Shown in pieces: positions 44,163 through 52,564 of a DNA stretch of 64,000 bases. A program made the translations under genes and the position numbers. Below the pieces are notes generated by a model, which saw nothing but the letters and a program-made list of their open reading frames with translations, had not been told where the DNA came from and ran no database searches. The DNA comes from Paenibacillus xylanexedens (GTDB taxonomy: Bacteria; Bacillota; Bacilli; Paenibacillales; Paenibacillaceae): positions 1 to 64,000 of the forward strand of contig NZ_VEIO01000005.1 in the NCBI RefSeq assembly GCF_007680605.1, read 5' to 3'. How positions within the stretch are numbered: position 1 is the first letter of the stretch; each line of letters starts with the position of its first letter.

Positions 44163-45917
44163 GTGGACAACCGATTCACAACCCCACCTAACTTTATTAA
44201 AAATATCATTACCGAAGACCTCCGGTCGGGCAAAGTCCAGGAAGTTATTACCCGTTTTCCACCGGAACCGAACGGTTATCTGCATATTGGTCACGCGAAG
44301 GCGATCTGGATTAACTTTACGCTGGGCGGCGAGTTCGGCGGCAAGACAAACCTGCGCTTTGATGACACGAACCCGGTGAAGGAAGACGTGGAGTACGTGA
44401 ACTCCATCCAGGAAGACGTGAAATGGCTCGGATACGAGTGGAACGAGAAACGTTTTGCCTCGGATTATTTCGATGAGATGTACAACCGTGCGGTCTTGCT
44501 TATTGAAAAAGGTAAAGCCTATGTCGACGACCAAAGCGCCGACGAAATCCGTCAAATGCGCGGAACGCTAACCGAGCCGGGCAAAAACAGCCCGTACCGC
44601 GAGCGTTCGGTAGAAGAGAATCTCGACCTGTTCACACGTATGCGTGCAGGCGAATTCAAGAACGGGGAAAAGGTGCTGCGCGCCAAGATTGATATGGCTT
44701 CGCCTAACATCAACCTGCGTGATCCGGTCATCTACCGTATCTCTCACGCACACCACCATAATACGGGCGACAAATGGTGCATCTATCCAATGTACGCTTT
44801 TGCACATCCGCTTGAAGATGCCATTGAAGGCGTAACTCACTCCCTGTGTTCCCTGGAGTTTGAGGATCAACGTCCGTTCTATGATTGGGTTATCGCGGAA
44901 TGTGAGATGGAAAGCCAGCCGCATCAATACGAATTTGGCCGCCTGAACTTGTCCCAGATGGTAACGAGCAAACGTAAACTGAAACTGCTTGTGGATGAGG
45001 GCCACGTGGATGGCTGGGATGATCCGCGCATGCCAACGATCTCGGGTCTGCGTCGCCGGGGTTACACACCGGAAGCGATTCGTGATTTTGTATTCGAAAC
45101 AGGCATTTCCAAGAGCCAAGGCGTGATCGATCTGCAAACGCTGGAGCACTTTGTTCGTGAGGATCTGAAACTGAAAGCTCCGCGCACGATGGCAGTGCTG
45201 CATCCGCTCAAAGTGGTCATCACCAACTATCCTGAGGGACAAGTGGAGTGGCTGGAAGCCGAAAATAACGTGGAAAATCCGGAGATGGGCAACCGCCAAA
45301 TTCCGTTCTCCCGCGAGATTTATATCGAGCAAGATGACTTTATGGAAAATCCGCCGAACAAATACTTCCGTTTGTTCCCTGGCAACGAAGTTCGTTTGAA
45401 ACATGCCTATTTCATTAAATGTAATGACGTGATCAAGGATGCGGACGGCAATGTTGTTGAGATCCATTGCACCTATGATGTAGAAACAAAAAGTGGCAGC
45501 GGCTTTACGGGGCGTAAAGTGAAAGGTACGATTCACTGGGTAGAGGCAACTCAAGCGGTACCCGCAGAATTCCGTTTGTACGAGCCGTTGATTTCGGCAG
45601 AAGCACCGGAAGCAGAAGCGGAGGCCGAGGTGGTTGCCGCTGTAGCAGGGGCTGAGATTGAGGCCGATGTGACTGGCGCTGGAGCAGAGACGTTCGAGCA
45701 ACCGGAAAAAACATTCCTGGATCAGCTGAACCCGAACTCGCTGGAGATCGTTCACGGCTTCGTGGAGCAGGAGATGAAAGAAGCTAAGCCTCAGGACAAG
45801 TTCCAATTTTTCCGCCACGGCTACTTCAGTGTTGATCCGAAGCACTCGGAACCAGGCCGTCCGGTGTTCAACCGTGTCGTATCGCTGAAAAGCTCATTCC
45901 AATTGCCGAAGGCATAA
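44163..45917 (+). CDS. glnS: Glutaminyl-tRNA synthetase
   Basis: This class I synthetase (584 residues from this start) charges tRNA-Gln. It has the HIGH motif (PPEPNGYLHIGHAKAIW) near the N-terminus, the KMSKS-like MVTSKRKL, and the two C-terminal anticodon-binding beta-barrels. Within the second barrel an Ala/Glu-rich stretch of about 40 residues (codons near 45592-45711) replaces a loop of about 11 residues in the E. coli enzyme, as I recall it. The GTG at 44163 is chosen because AAAGG lies ten bases upstream; an in-frame ATG at 44145 has no ribosome binding site. No YqeY-like fusion is present at the C-terminus. The gene appears monocistronic. Confidence 0.93.
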   Translation: MDNRFTTPPNFIKNIITEDLRSGKVQEVITRFPPEPNGYLHIGHAKAIWINFTLGGEFGGKTNLRFDDTNPVKEDVEYVNSIQEDVKWLGYEWNEKRFASDYFDEMYNRAVLLIEKGKAYVDDQSADEIRQMRGTLTEPGKNSPYRERSVEENLDLFTRMRAGEFKNGEKVLRAKIDMASPNINLRDPVIYRISHAHHHNTGDKWCIYPMYAFAHPLEDAIEGVTHSLCSLEFEDQRPFYDWVIAECEMESQPHQYEFGRLNLSQMVTSKRKLKLLVDEGHVDGWDDPRMPTISGLRRRGYTPEAIRDFVFETGISKSQGVIDLQTLEHFVREDLKLKAPRTMAVLHPLKVVITNYPEGQVEWLEAENNVENPEMGNRQIPFSREIYIEQDDFMENPPNKYFRLFPGNEVRLKHAYFIKCNDVIKDADGNVVEIHCTYDVETKSGSGFTGRKVKGTIHWVEATQAVPAEFRLYEPLISAEAPEAEAEAEVVAAVAGAEIEADVTGAGAETFEQPEKTFLDQLNPNSLEIVHGFVEQEMKEAKPQDKFQFFRHGYFSVDPKHSEPGRPVFNRVVSLKSSFQLPKA

Positions 45918-46143
45918 GGTAGATACGCGAGGGTACGAGGATCGGGTAGACATACGAAAGTGTGAGAGACGCACAAGAGCATGAGATAGACGTATAAGAG
46001 CATGAGATAGATGGAAATAGTAGCATGAGACAGAGCTGGTGGGTGAACCCACGTTAACCATGACGTTAATTCACCCGTCGAATGCTTGAAGGGTTTGGTT
46101 AGAGCACGAAGTTTCAAGACTGCCAAGCTGCAAAAGGCATTAA

Positions 46144-46195
46144 AAAGGGGCGTTCCTTCATCCTTAAGATGACGGGACGCCCTTCTTTGTTTTTT
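46144..46195 (+). terminator. Terminator downstream of glnS
   Basis: GGGCGTTCC ... TCATC pairs with GATGA ... GGACGCCC and is followed by TTCTTTGTTTTTT. It lies about 230 bases after the glnS stop. Confidence 0.8.
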
Positions 46196-46237
46196 GATAT
46201 AGCGGGGATGTCTTCCTTGGTAGTATGGATACTACTC

Positions 46238-46431
46238 TAACGATCACAGGGAACGCTATTTGCCTACTATTCGGCACTTCTGAATTCTAACGATCCGTAC
46301 GGAGCTTATTTCCTGAAAATGTAGTTTTTTCACCCTGTTTTCCCCGGTTTGAATGGAAATAAGGCTTCTGGTGATCGTTAGAATATGAAATGACTAAAAA
46401 TCGCATAAATAAGCTTCGTGGTGATCGTTAG
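46238..46431. repeat. TAACGATC inverted-repeat cluster, site 3
   Basis: Two forward halves begin at 46238 (TAACGATCACAGGGAACGC) and 46288 (TAACGATCCGTACGGAGC). Two inverted halves end at 46380 (GCTTCTGGTGATCGTTA) and 46431 (GCTTCGTGGTGATCGTTAG). Halves within each pair are spaced by 50 bases, the same as at site 2 (3101/3151 and 3246/3296). Confidence 0.85.
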
Positions 46432-46522
46432 CGGTTAGCCGCGAGAGTTACCACTAATTTTTACAGGAATGCTCGGTTTTCCGCAGGGACCAAAACGCTA
46501 GAACGGGAAGCTTCTTTTGTTC

Positions 46523-46639
46523 AATGACTTCTCAACTACATCCTCCATCTACTTACTTCATCTACTTACCTCAACTGCTTCCTCCAACTACTTACTTTAT
46601 CCAGTTACCTCATCCAATTACTTCATCTACTGAACTCAT
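46523..46639. repeat. 13-base tandem repeat (about nine units)
   Basis: From 46536 eight consecutive 13-base units fit the form CTACTTACTTCAT (CTACATCCTCCAT, CTACTTACCTCAA, CTGCTTCCTCCAA, CTACTTACTTTAT and others), with a ninth degenerate unit before them. The plus strand is almost purine-poor. It lies just beyond the 3' end of the leftward MFS gene. Confidence 0.85.
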
Positions 46640-46712
46640 GTTGCTCGTACTGCATGCAATTCCCAGCACACAGTGCTCTGCTTCATGCGAGGGTGGTCAG
46701 CCACATCCCCAC

Positions 46713-47951
46713 TTACTTGTCTTCATCCATATTGCCCATCTCGGTCAGCACTGTTGGCTGGTATCCATTACGACGGTTCCACAGCCACATAATAGCAAAG
46801 CCCGCTGCGCCGATGAGGGAAAAGAAGACACCAATGCTGTACATCACCTCTGCGCCGAAGCTCTGGAATAGCCAGCCGCCAAACAGACCGGCAATGACGC
46901 CGGATAGACCGCCCCATGCCATCGTATACACCGCTTGCCCGGAGGAGCGATAGGGTCTTGGAATAAACAGCATTGTCAGTTGTGTGCCCACATAGAAATA
47001 ACCGCCGAAGGTGACCGAGTGCATGAGCTGAATAAAGACAACCTCCATCGGGTTGTTAGCGAGCGCCATGAGCTGCCAGCGAAGGGCAAACAGCAGACTA
47101 ATCAGAATCAGAGAGCCCAGCAGTATACTCATTTTGCGTTTCAGTAACCGATCCAGCAACAGGAACACACCCACTTCAAGAATAGAGGATGTGAAAATGG
47201 CCCAGCCGACCATCTGTTTGTCGCCGCCCATCTCTACGATATAAAGAGACATAAATGTACTGTTCATGGCATTGGGGACCGAAACGAGCACACCAAGACC
47301 GATAAAAATCATGAAATACGGATTGAACATCACTTTGCCGAACCGCCGGAACGTCACGATCGGGGTATCGGAAGCAATGGGCTGCCTTGGCAAGAGTACA
47401 GAAAATATAAACGCTACAGCAATCATACATGCAAAAATAATGGATACACTGCTCACGCCAAAACGGTCAATAACCGGCCCGGCAGCAACTGCAGTCAGCG
47501 CCCAACCCAGAGAGCCCCAGAGCCGAAATGATCCGAACTTCTGACCTGTACCGTCGATATAACCGAGAATCAGACTGTTGGTCTGAGCAAATAACGGACT
47601 TTGGAAAAAATAAAAGAAAATCATGGCTACATAGATCCAGGCATATGAGGGCGCGTAAAATACACCCTGTGCAAGCACAAAGGTGCCTCCCATCATCATC
47701 ATTAGCACAATGCGGATATTGCGCGACTTATCGCTCCAGAACCCCCAGAACGGATTGGCAAACAGAGATACAAAAGGACCGATGGCCATGAGGCTGCCGA
47801 TCTCCAGTTTGGTCATACCAATCTCTTGAAGATAGAGCTGCAGGAATCCGGCAAAGATCGAAATGGCTCCGTAGATGAAAAAGTTATATAGTTTCAGAGA
47901 GGTCAGCGACGAGGTGCCTCTCACAGGTGCAAATCTGTCCAAATGAGCCAT
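46713..47951 (-). CDS. MFS transporter (LacY/nucleoside-symporter-like group)
   Basis: The 412-residue protein has about 12 hydrophobic segments. It resembles the MFS_1-like group that includes Bacillus YwbF (SLKLYNFFIYGAISIFAGFLQLYLQEIGMT, then FWGFWSDKSRNIR, and GSFRLWGSLGWAL). It likely imports a sugar or nucleoside with protons; the substrate is unknown. The ATG is preceded almost directly by GGAAAGGA, a short spacing. It is divergent from mobA. Its 3' end runs into a 13-base tandem repeat. Confidence 0.9.
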   Translation of the reverse strand: MAHLDRFAPVRGTSSLTSLKLYNFFIYGAISIFAGFLQLYLQEIGMTKLEIGSLMAIGPFVSLFANPFWGFWSDKSRNIRIVLMMMMGGTFVLAQGVFYAPSYAWIYVAMIFFYFFQSPLFAQTNSLILGYIDGTGQKFGSFRLWGSLGWALTAVAAGPVIDRFGVSSVSIIFACMIAVAFIFSVLLPRQPIASDTPIVTFRRFGKVMFNPYFMIFIGLGVLVSVPNAMNSTFMSLYIVEMGGDKQMVGWAIFTSSILEVGVFLLLDRLLKRKMSILLGSLILISLLFALRWQLMALANNPMEVVFIQLMHSVTFGGYFYVGTQLTMLFIPRPYRSSGQAVYTMAWGGLSGVIAGLFGGWLFQSFGAEVMYSIGVFFSLIGAAGFAIMWLWNRRNGYQPTVLTEMGNMDEDK

Positions 47952-48147
47952 TCCTTTCCGAATCGAATCATATTGTTCAATGTATCATTTGTTGAAAGGG
48001 GATTCAACGTATAGAATATATGAATTAAAGGTGTATCCTAACCCAGAACGAATGCAACGAAACGTATGTATGGATCTGTGCTCTATGAGTTCCGTATAAA
48101 TTTAGAGTGATATATAAATCAGGTTCTTACGGGAAAAGGAGAGTGCT

Positions 48148-48792
48148 ATGGACGCTAAAAAATGGACAGGCATTATATTGGCCGGCGGACAGTCTAACCG
48201 AATGGGAGCGAACAAAGCACTGCTCGAACTGAATGGTTCAGCCGTGTTAACTCATATAAGTAATGCGATCAGGCCCGCCGTATCCCGAATTATAGTGGCA
48301 ACAGGTTTGGACGAAGCCATCTACAACGCACTGGGGGATGAGGATTTCGAATGCGTAAAGGATGTTTACCCGGGCAAGGGGCCACTTGCTGGTCTCCACG
48401 CAGCACTCAGTGCCTCCCGCACAGAGTGGAATCTGGTTAGTGCCTGCGATATGCCGCTTCTGCAAACCTCTTTTTTCAGTGGAATGAAGATACTCACAGA
48501 GCAGTATTCTACAAGCAACGCCATCGTTCCGCGAATAGAAGGACGCATTCATCCCCTTGCAGGGGTTTACCACAGGCGTGTACTTCCCGAGCTGGAGCAG
48601 TGTCTTATTCATGATCGGTTGCGTGTCATTCGCTGGCTGGAAGAGATCGGTTGCCATTTTGCCGAAATAAACGAACTGGAGCACGTGGGTATTGGTCATG
48701 CCGCACTACAATTGAGCAATATGAATACTCCCGATGAATTCGAAAATATACGATTTCGTCTTCAGCGCTCCGAGTTTTCTTCTGAACGTTGA
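48148..48792 (+). CDS. mobA: Molybdenum cofactor guanylyltransferase
   Basis: The 214-residue enzyme links GMP to molybdopterin to make the guanine dinucleotide cofactor. The nucleotide-binding start is IILAGGQSNRMGANKALLEL, followed by GPLAGLHAAL, the metal-binding SACDMPLL, and HPLAGVYH. The cofactor is used by enzymes such as the molybdopterin oxidoreductase at 25926. AAAAGGAGAG lies before the ATG. The 3' end overlaps that of the opposing AraC-type gene by 31 bases. Confidence 0.95.
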   Translation: MDAKKWTGIILAGGQSNRMGANKALLELNGSAVLTHISNAIRPAVSRIIVATGLDEAIYNALGDEDFECVKDVYPGKGPLAGLHAALSASRTEWNLVSACDMPLLQTSFFSGMKILTEQYSTSNAIVPRIEGRIHPLAGVYHRRVLPELEQCLIHDRLRVIRWLEEIGCHFAEINELEHVGIGHAALQLSNMNTPDEFENIRFRLQRSEFSSER

Positions 48793-49733
48793 GCAACGGG
48801 ATTCCGGCTATTCTCTGCATGTTGATTTCGATAGAGAAGAGGGCTTTGGCCTGTCCAGCGTTTGAATTGTCTGCTGAAATGAGACAAATGGGTGTAACCC
48901 AGTTTTATGGCAATCTCCCCAAGCGAAAGATCAGGTTGCTCGATCAGCATCTTGGCCTCCTGTAGTTTCAGGCTGGACAGGTAGGCTCGCGGAGAATGAC
49001 CAAATACTTTGCGGAAAACCTGTAGACCATATCCTGGACTGATGCCAAACGATGCAATGACCTGCTCGACTTTGACCGAAGAAACATTGCCATCCCGTGA
49101 TCGTAACTGGGCATGGAAGGCCTGTTTGATCGCTTCGGCGATCGCTCCTGCGTAATGCATGGCTGTCGGAGCAGGAGCATGAGCAGCATCAACCGGAATG
49201 GTGGATTCCGGGACATTCTCCGCTGCCTGAGATAACAGCGCAAACAGTTCAAACATCCGTGCTTGCATGAGTAATTTGTCTGTGGACGAATAAGCCTCGG
49301 CCATATTAATCATGCTCATCCAGCTTTCAAGCACGGCTCTTATTTTCATATTATCTCCCGTACCGGCGGCATAGATTCTGCTACGCTGGGACATGAGTTT
49401 TAGGGTGAATACCGGATCATCCACGTTAAAATGTGCGCTAAAATAGGTCATGCCTTCCGCGGAGATGCACGCATTGGTATGTTTGAATCCCGGCGGAATG
49501 AGCAGAATAGAGCCCTCGTCCACCGTATACGTGTAGCCATGAATTACACTCTCCTGCGTCCCTTGAATGATCAGAATGATCTCAAAGCCCGGATGTGTCT
49601 CCTCAGGCATGGCCCACCCATGGGGAACTTGCTGGCTATGAGCGCCATAGAATTTAATGTTACAATCGATAATCGGAAGCCAGTGTGCCAGCGTATGGTA
49701 GGGCATCTCTCGAAGCTGCGAACGGTTATCCAT
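48762..49733 (-). CDS. AraC-family regulator, likely of the GH42 gene
   Basis: The 323-residue protein has an N-terminal cupin domain (HPGFEIILIIQGTQESVIHG, VDEGSILLIPPGFKH). Two helix-turn-helix motifs lie at the C-terminus (SFGISPGYGLQVFRKVFGHSPRAYL and SLGEIAIKLGYTHLSHFSRQFKRWTG). It probably senses a sugar and activates the divergent beta-galactosidase gene. The start at 49733 has GAGGTGA a few bases upstream; a longer in-frame start lies at 49784. Direct repeats in the divergent gap are candidate binding sites. The 3' end overlaps mobA by 31 bases. Confidence 0.92.
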   Translation of the reverse strand: MDNRSQLREMPYHTLAHWLPIIDCNIKFYGAHSQQVPHGWAMPEETHPGFEIILIIQGTQESVIHGYTYTVDEGSILLIPPGFKHTNACISAEGMTYFSAHFNVDDPVFTLKLMSQRSRIYAAGTGDNMKIRAVLESWMSMINMAEAYSSTDKLLMQARMFELFALLSQAAENVPESTIPVDAAHAPAPTAMHYAGAIAEAIKQAFHAQLRSRDGNVSSVKVEQVIASFGISPGYGLQVFRKVFGHSPRAYLSSLKLQEAKMLIEQPDLSLGEIAIKLGYTHLSHFSRQFKRWTGQSPLLYRNQHAENSRNPVAQRSEENSER

Positions 49734-49825
49734 GACATTCACCTCGGAAAAGGGTAAAAAATACTCGCCTTGTGCCATCGGCACTATGCATGTACTTCAT
49801 TATAATCAGTTTAACGCAAACATCC

Positions 49826-49913
49826 TAATATCAACGGATATCCTGATAATATCAACAGACACTGTACAAACGACATAGCGATACTAACATTAATGTAAAC
49901 GCTAACATTAATG
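49826..49913. promoter_or_regulatory. Two pairs of direct repeats, candidate AraC-type sites
   Basis: TAATATCAAC occurs at 49826 and 49847 (21-base period, two helical turns). CTAACATTAATG occurs at 49884 and 49902 (18-base period). Both lie between the divergent AraC-type and GH42 genes. AraC-family proteins commonly bind direct repeats of this spacing. Confidence 0.5.
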
Positions 49914-49961
49914 GCGGGAACGTGTCAAATTTCCAATAACGTTATACAAGTTAAACAACTC

Positions 49962-50151
49962 ATTTGCACAGAAACGGAGAGGACAGAAAAAACCTGGAGA
50001 AGCGAAGCGGTCGCTTACAAGCTTTCTGAAAGAAAGCTACTTCGAAAGCATACGCTTATCACCGGATTTTACCCTTGAGAAAGTGGAATAAAAAAATCTG
50101 GGGATAAGGGCGAATGGAAGGTTATTCTGTCATTGTAGTGGACGTGCAAAT
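49962..50151 (+). repeat. Multi-hairpin repeat element, copy 2
   Basis: Bounded by ATTTGCAC / GTGCAAAT, where both ends carry the same base change relative to copy 1, so pairing is kept. It contains GGAGAGGACAGAA / TTCTGTC, the GCGA/TCGC hairpin, the middle AGCTTTCT / AGAAAGCT hairpin and the apical CCGGATTTT stem (with imperfect pairing here). It ends 46 bases before the GH42 start codon, so it forms most of that gene's leader. Confidence 0.85.
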
Positions 50152-50197
50152 AGGACGGGTTTCTCTTATATATACCTCACTCAAAGGAGACTATTTC

Positions 50198-52204
50198 ATG
50201 GACAAATTATTATACGGCGTAGCCTATTATGATGAATATATGCCATATGAGAGACTGGACAAGGACATTCAGATGATGAAGGATGCCGGCATCAATGTGG
50301 TGCGTATCGCTGAATCGACATGGAGTACGCATGAACCGCAAAACGGCGTGTTTGATTTCACTTCCGTAGATCGGGTGCTGGATGCGATGCATGCGGCAGG
50401 AATTCATGTCATCGTAGGCACACCAACGTATGCTGTTCCGACGTGGATGGTGAAGGAGCACCCGGACGTGCTGGCAACAACAGCACAAGGCCCTGGGAAA
50501 TATGGGGCAAGACAAATTATGGACATCACTCATCCGACGTATCTGTTCTATGCAGAGCGCATCATCCGCAAGCTGATCTCACGTGTGAGTAAGCATCCAG
50601 CTGTCATCGGATATCAGACAGACAATGAAACGAAACACTACAACACAGCTGGAGACAATGTGCAGTTACAGTTTGTTAAATCTATGCGGAACAAGTTCGG
50701 TTCTCTGGACGAGTTGAACAAAGAATTTGGGCTGGACTACTGGAGTAACCGCATCAACAGCTGGGAAGACTTTCCTTCCGTTGTGGGTACCATTAACGGT
50801 AGCCTTGGGGCTGAGTTTGCCAAGTTCCAGCGTCAATTAGTCACGGATTTCCTGGCGTGGCAAGTTGGGATTGTGAATGAGTACAAACAGGATGGCCAGT
50901 TTGTTACCCAGAACTTTGACTTTGAATGGCGGGGGTATTCCTACGGCATTCAGGGGGATGTGGATCATTTTGCGGCATCCCGGCCTTTTGACATCACCAG
51001 TGTAGATATCTATCATCCTTCCCAAGACGAGTTAACCGGAATTGAAATTTCGTTCGGAGGAGATGTGGCGCGTTCCACGAAACAATCCAATTATCTGGTT
51101 CTGGAGACTGAAGCGCAGGCATTCTGGCATTGGGTTCCTTATCCGGGCCAGTTGCGATTACAGGCCTTTAGCCATTTGGCTTCAGGTGCGAATATGGTCG
51201 CGTATTGGCATTGGCACTCGCTTCACAATTCGTTTGAAACCTACTGGAAAGGCCTGCTGAGCCATGATTTTGAACCGAATCCGGTGTATAACGAAGCGCA
51301 GACAATTGGTCGCGATTTTGCTCGCCTGAGTCCCAAGCTGGTGAATCTGAAGAAAACAAATCGGGTGGCTGTACTTTTCAGTAACGAGGCATTGACCTCC
51401 ATCAAGTGGTTTGGCTTTAACTTTACCAGTGACAAGAACTACAACGACGTTGTGCGCTGGATGTACGATGAGCTGTATAAAATGAACATTGGCTGCGATC
51501 TGATCGATCCTTCCGTGGAGAGTTATACAGATTATGATGTGCTTGTGGTGCCTGCCCTGTATGCGGCTTCGGATGCATTGCTGGAAAAACTAAATCAATT
51601 TGTCCATGACGGCGGACATATCGTGTACTCGTTCAAAAGCGGTTTTGCCAATGAGCACGTCAAAGTTCGCTCTACGCGTCAGCCTGGACTGATCAGTGAA
51701 GCGTGTGGGATTAGCTACAACCTGTTTGTTGAGCCGAAGCATGTCGGGCTGCGGGATGATCCGTTTGGCGTAGGTGAAGAGCATAATCAGGTGCACACCT
51801 GGATGGAGCTGATTACACCGACGACTGCGGAGGTGCTCGCTTGGTATGATCATCCACACTGGGGAGAATATGCAGCGATCACGCAAAATAACTATGGTAA
51901 AGGCAAAGCAACATATGTTGGCTGTTATGCAAGTGCTGCTGTCATTCGCAAGGTGTTGGAACGTGTGATGAAGGATGCGGATGTATGGGGAGCCGATCAG
52001 GAGCTTGCTTTTCCACTCATTGTGAAGACAGGTGTGAACGATCAGGGGCAGAACATTCGCTACTATTTCAACTATTCGGATGAGCCGGTTTCCTTCAAGA
52101 ATCCGCATAGCGAAGGGACAGAGCTATTATCAGGGGATTCGATTACTGCTGGGCAGGAGATCACGCTGGAACGGTGGGGCGTACGCATTATCGAGCAACA
52201 CTAG
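50198..52204 (+). CDS. Beta-galactosidase, GH42
   Basis: The 668-residue enzyme hydrolyses terminal beta-galactosides. It has the GH42 start (YGVAYYDEYMPYERLDKDIQMM), the acid/base glutamate in QTDNE (E144) and a probable nucleophile in LETEA (E303), then the trimerisation and C-terminal domains. No signal peptide is present, so it acts on imported sugars. AAAGGAGAC lies before the ATG at 50198. A longer in-frame start at 50114 would lie inside the repeat element and is rejected. An AraC-type regulator is divergent. A two-component pair and sugar importer follow, so the locus looks like galacto-oligosaccharide use. Confidence 0.94.
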   Translation: MDKLLYGVAYYDEYMPYERLDKDIQMMKDAGINVVRIAESTWSTHEPQNGVFDFTSVDRVLDAMHAAGIHVIVGTPTYAVPTWMVKEHPDVLATTAQGPGKYGARQIMDITHPTYLFYAERIIRKLISRVSKHPAVIGYQTDNETKHYNTAGDNVQLQFVKSMRNKFGSLDELNKEFGLDYWSNRINSWEDFPSVVGTINGSLGAEFAKFQRQLVTDFLAWQVGIVNEYKQDGQFVTQNFDFEWRGYSYGIQGDVDHFAASRPFDITSVDIYHPSQDELTGIEISFGGDVARSTKQSNYLVLETEAQAFWHWVPYPGQLRLQAFSHLASGANMVAYWHWHSLHNSFETYWKGLLSHDFEPNPVYNEAQTIGRDFARLSPKLVNLKKTNRVAVLFSNEALTSIKWFGFNFTSDKNYNDVVRWMYDELYKMNIGCDLIDPSVESYTDYDVLVVPALYAASDALLEKLNQFVHDGGHIVYSFKSGFANEHVKVRSTRQPGLISEACGISYNLFVEPKHVGLRDDPFGVGEEHNQVHTWMELITPTTAEVLAWYDHPHWGEYAAITQNNYGKGKATYVGCYASAAVIRKVLERVMKDADVWGADQELAFPLIVKTGVNDQGQNIRYYFNYSDEPVSFKNPHSEGTELLSGDSITAGQEITLERWGVRIIEQH

Positions 52205-52260
52205 GGAATAATAGTGCAGATTTTAAGTTCCCAAGGAAAATAGAAGACTTTGAATTGTTC

Positions 52261-52453
52261 TTTTACACTTTAACGGAGAGGACAGAAAAAACCTGAAAAA
52301 GCGAAGCGATCGCCTCAAAGCTTTCTGCAAGAAAGCTACATCGGCAGCATAGGCTTATCCCCGGATTTTCCCTTTTGGAAAAAGGAATGAAAAAAATCCG
52401 GGGATAACCGCTACTCTCCAGGTGATTCTGTCATCGGAGTGGCCTGTGTAAAA
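52261..52453 (+). repeat. Multi-hairpin repeat element, copy 3
   Basis: Bounded by TTTTACAC / GTGTAAAA. Internal features match copy 2: GCGA/TCGC hairpin, AGCTTTCT / AGAAAGCT hairpin, and a fully paired apical stem (TTATCCCCGGATTTT / AAAATCCGGGGATAA). It lies between the GH42 gene and the histidine kinase gene. Copies 2 and 3 thus bracket the GH42 gene in direct orientation. Confidence 0.85.
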
Positions 52454-52505
52454 TCTTGGTTCAACATTTACTTCCTATTTTCCGAAAAAAAATAACAAGA
52501 CCATG

Positions 52506-52540
52506 GCGCCCTCGGCTTTGATGCCGGGGCGTTTGTCTTA
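52506..52540 (+). terminator. GC-rich hairpin before the kinase gene
   Basis: CGCCCTCGGC pairs with GCCGGGGCG and is followed by TTTGTCTTATTTT. It stands about 30 bases before the kinase gene and could reduce read-through from the GH42 gene. Confidence 0.6.
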
Positions 52541-52564
52541 TTTTAGCTCAGGAGTGGATGCGCT

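Larger units (their letters stand above)
45918..46712. other. Gene-free region rich in repeats
   Basis: This 795-base stretch holds a short direct repeat (AGAGCATGAGATAGA, 45976-46015), a terminator, the third TAACGATC repeat cluster and a 13-base tandem repeat. No coding frame is convincing; the frame from 46524 runs across the tandem repeat. Confidence 0.7.

Noticed and set aside
44568..45845. 425-residue frame antisense to glnS
   Set aside because: It is the mirror of strongly conserved GlnRS codons; it has no motif or ribosome binding site.
46524..46871. 115-residue plus-strand frame
   Set aside because: It runs across the 13-base tandem repeat and into the antisense of the MFS gene.
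49962..52453. Composite transposon carrying the GH42 gene between two repeat elements
   Set aside because: The elements are in direct orientation, lack transposase genes and visible target duplications, and a third copy lies elsewhere beside unrelated genes.
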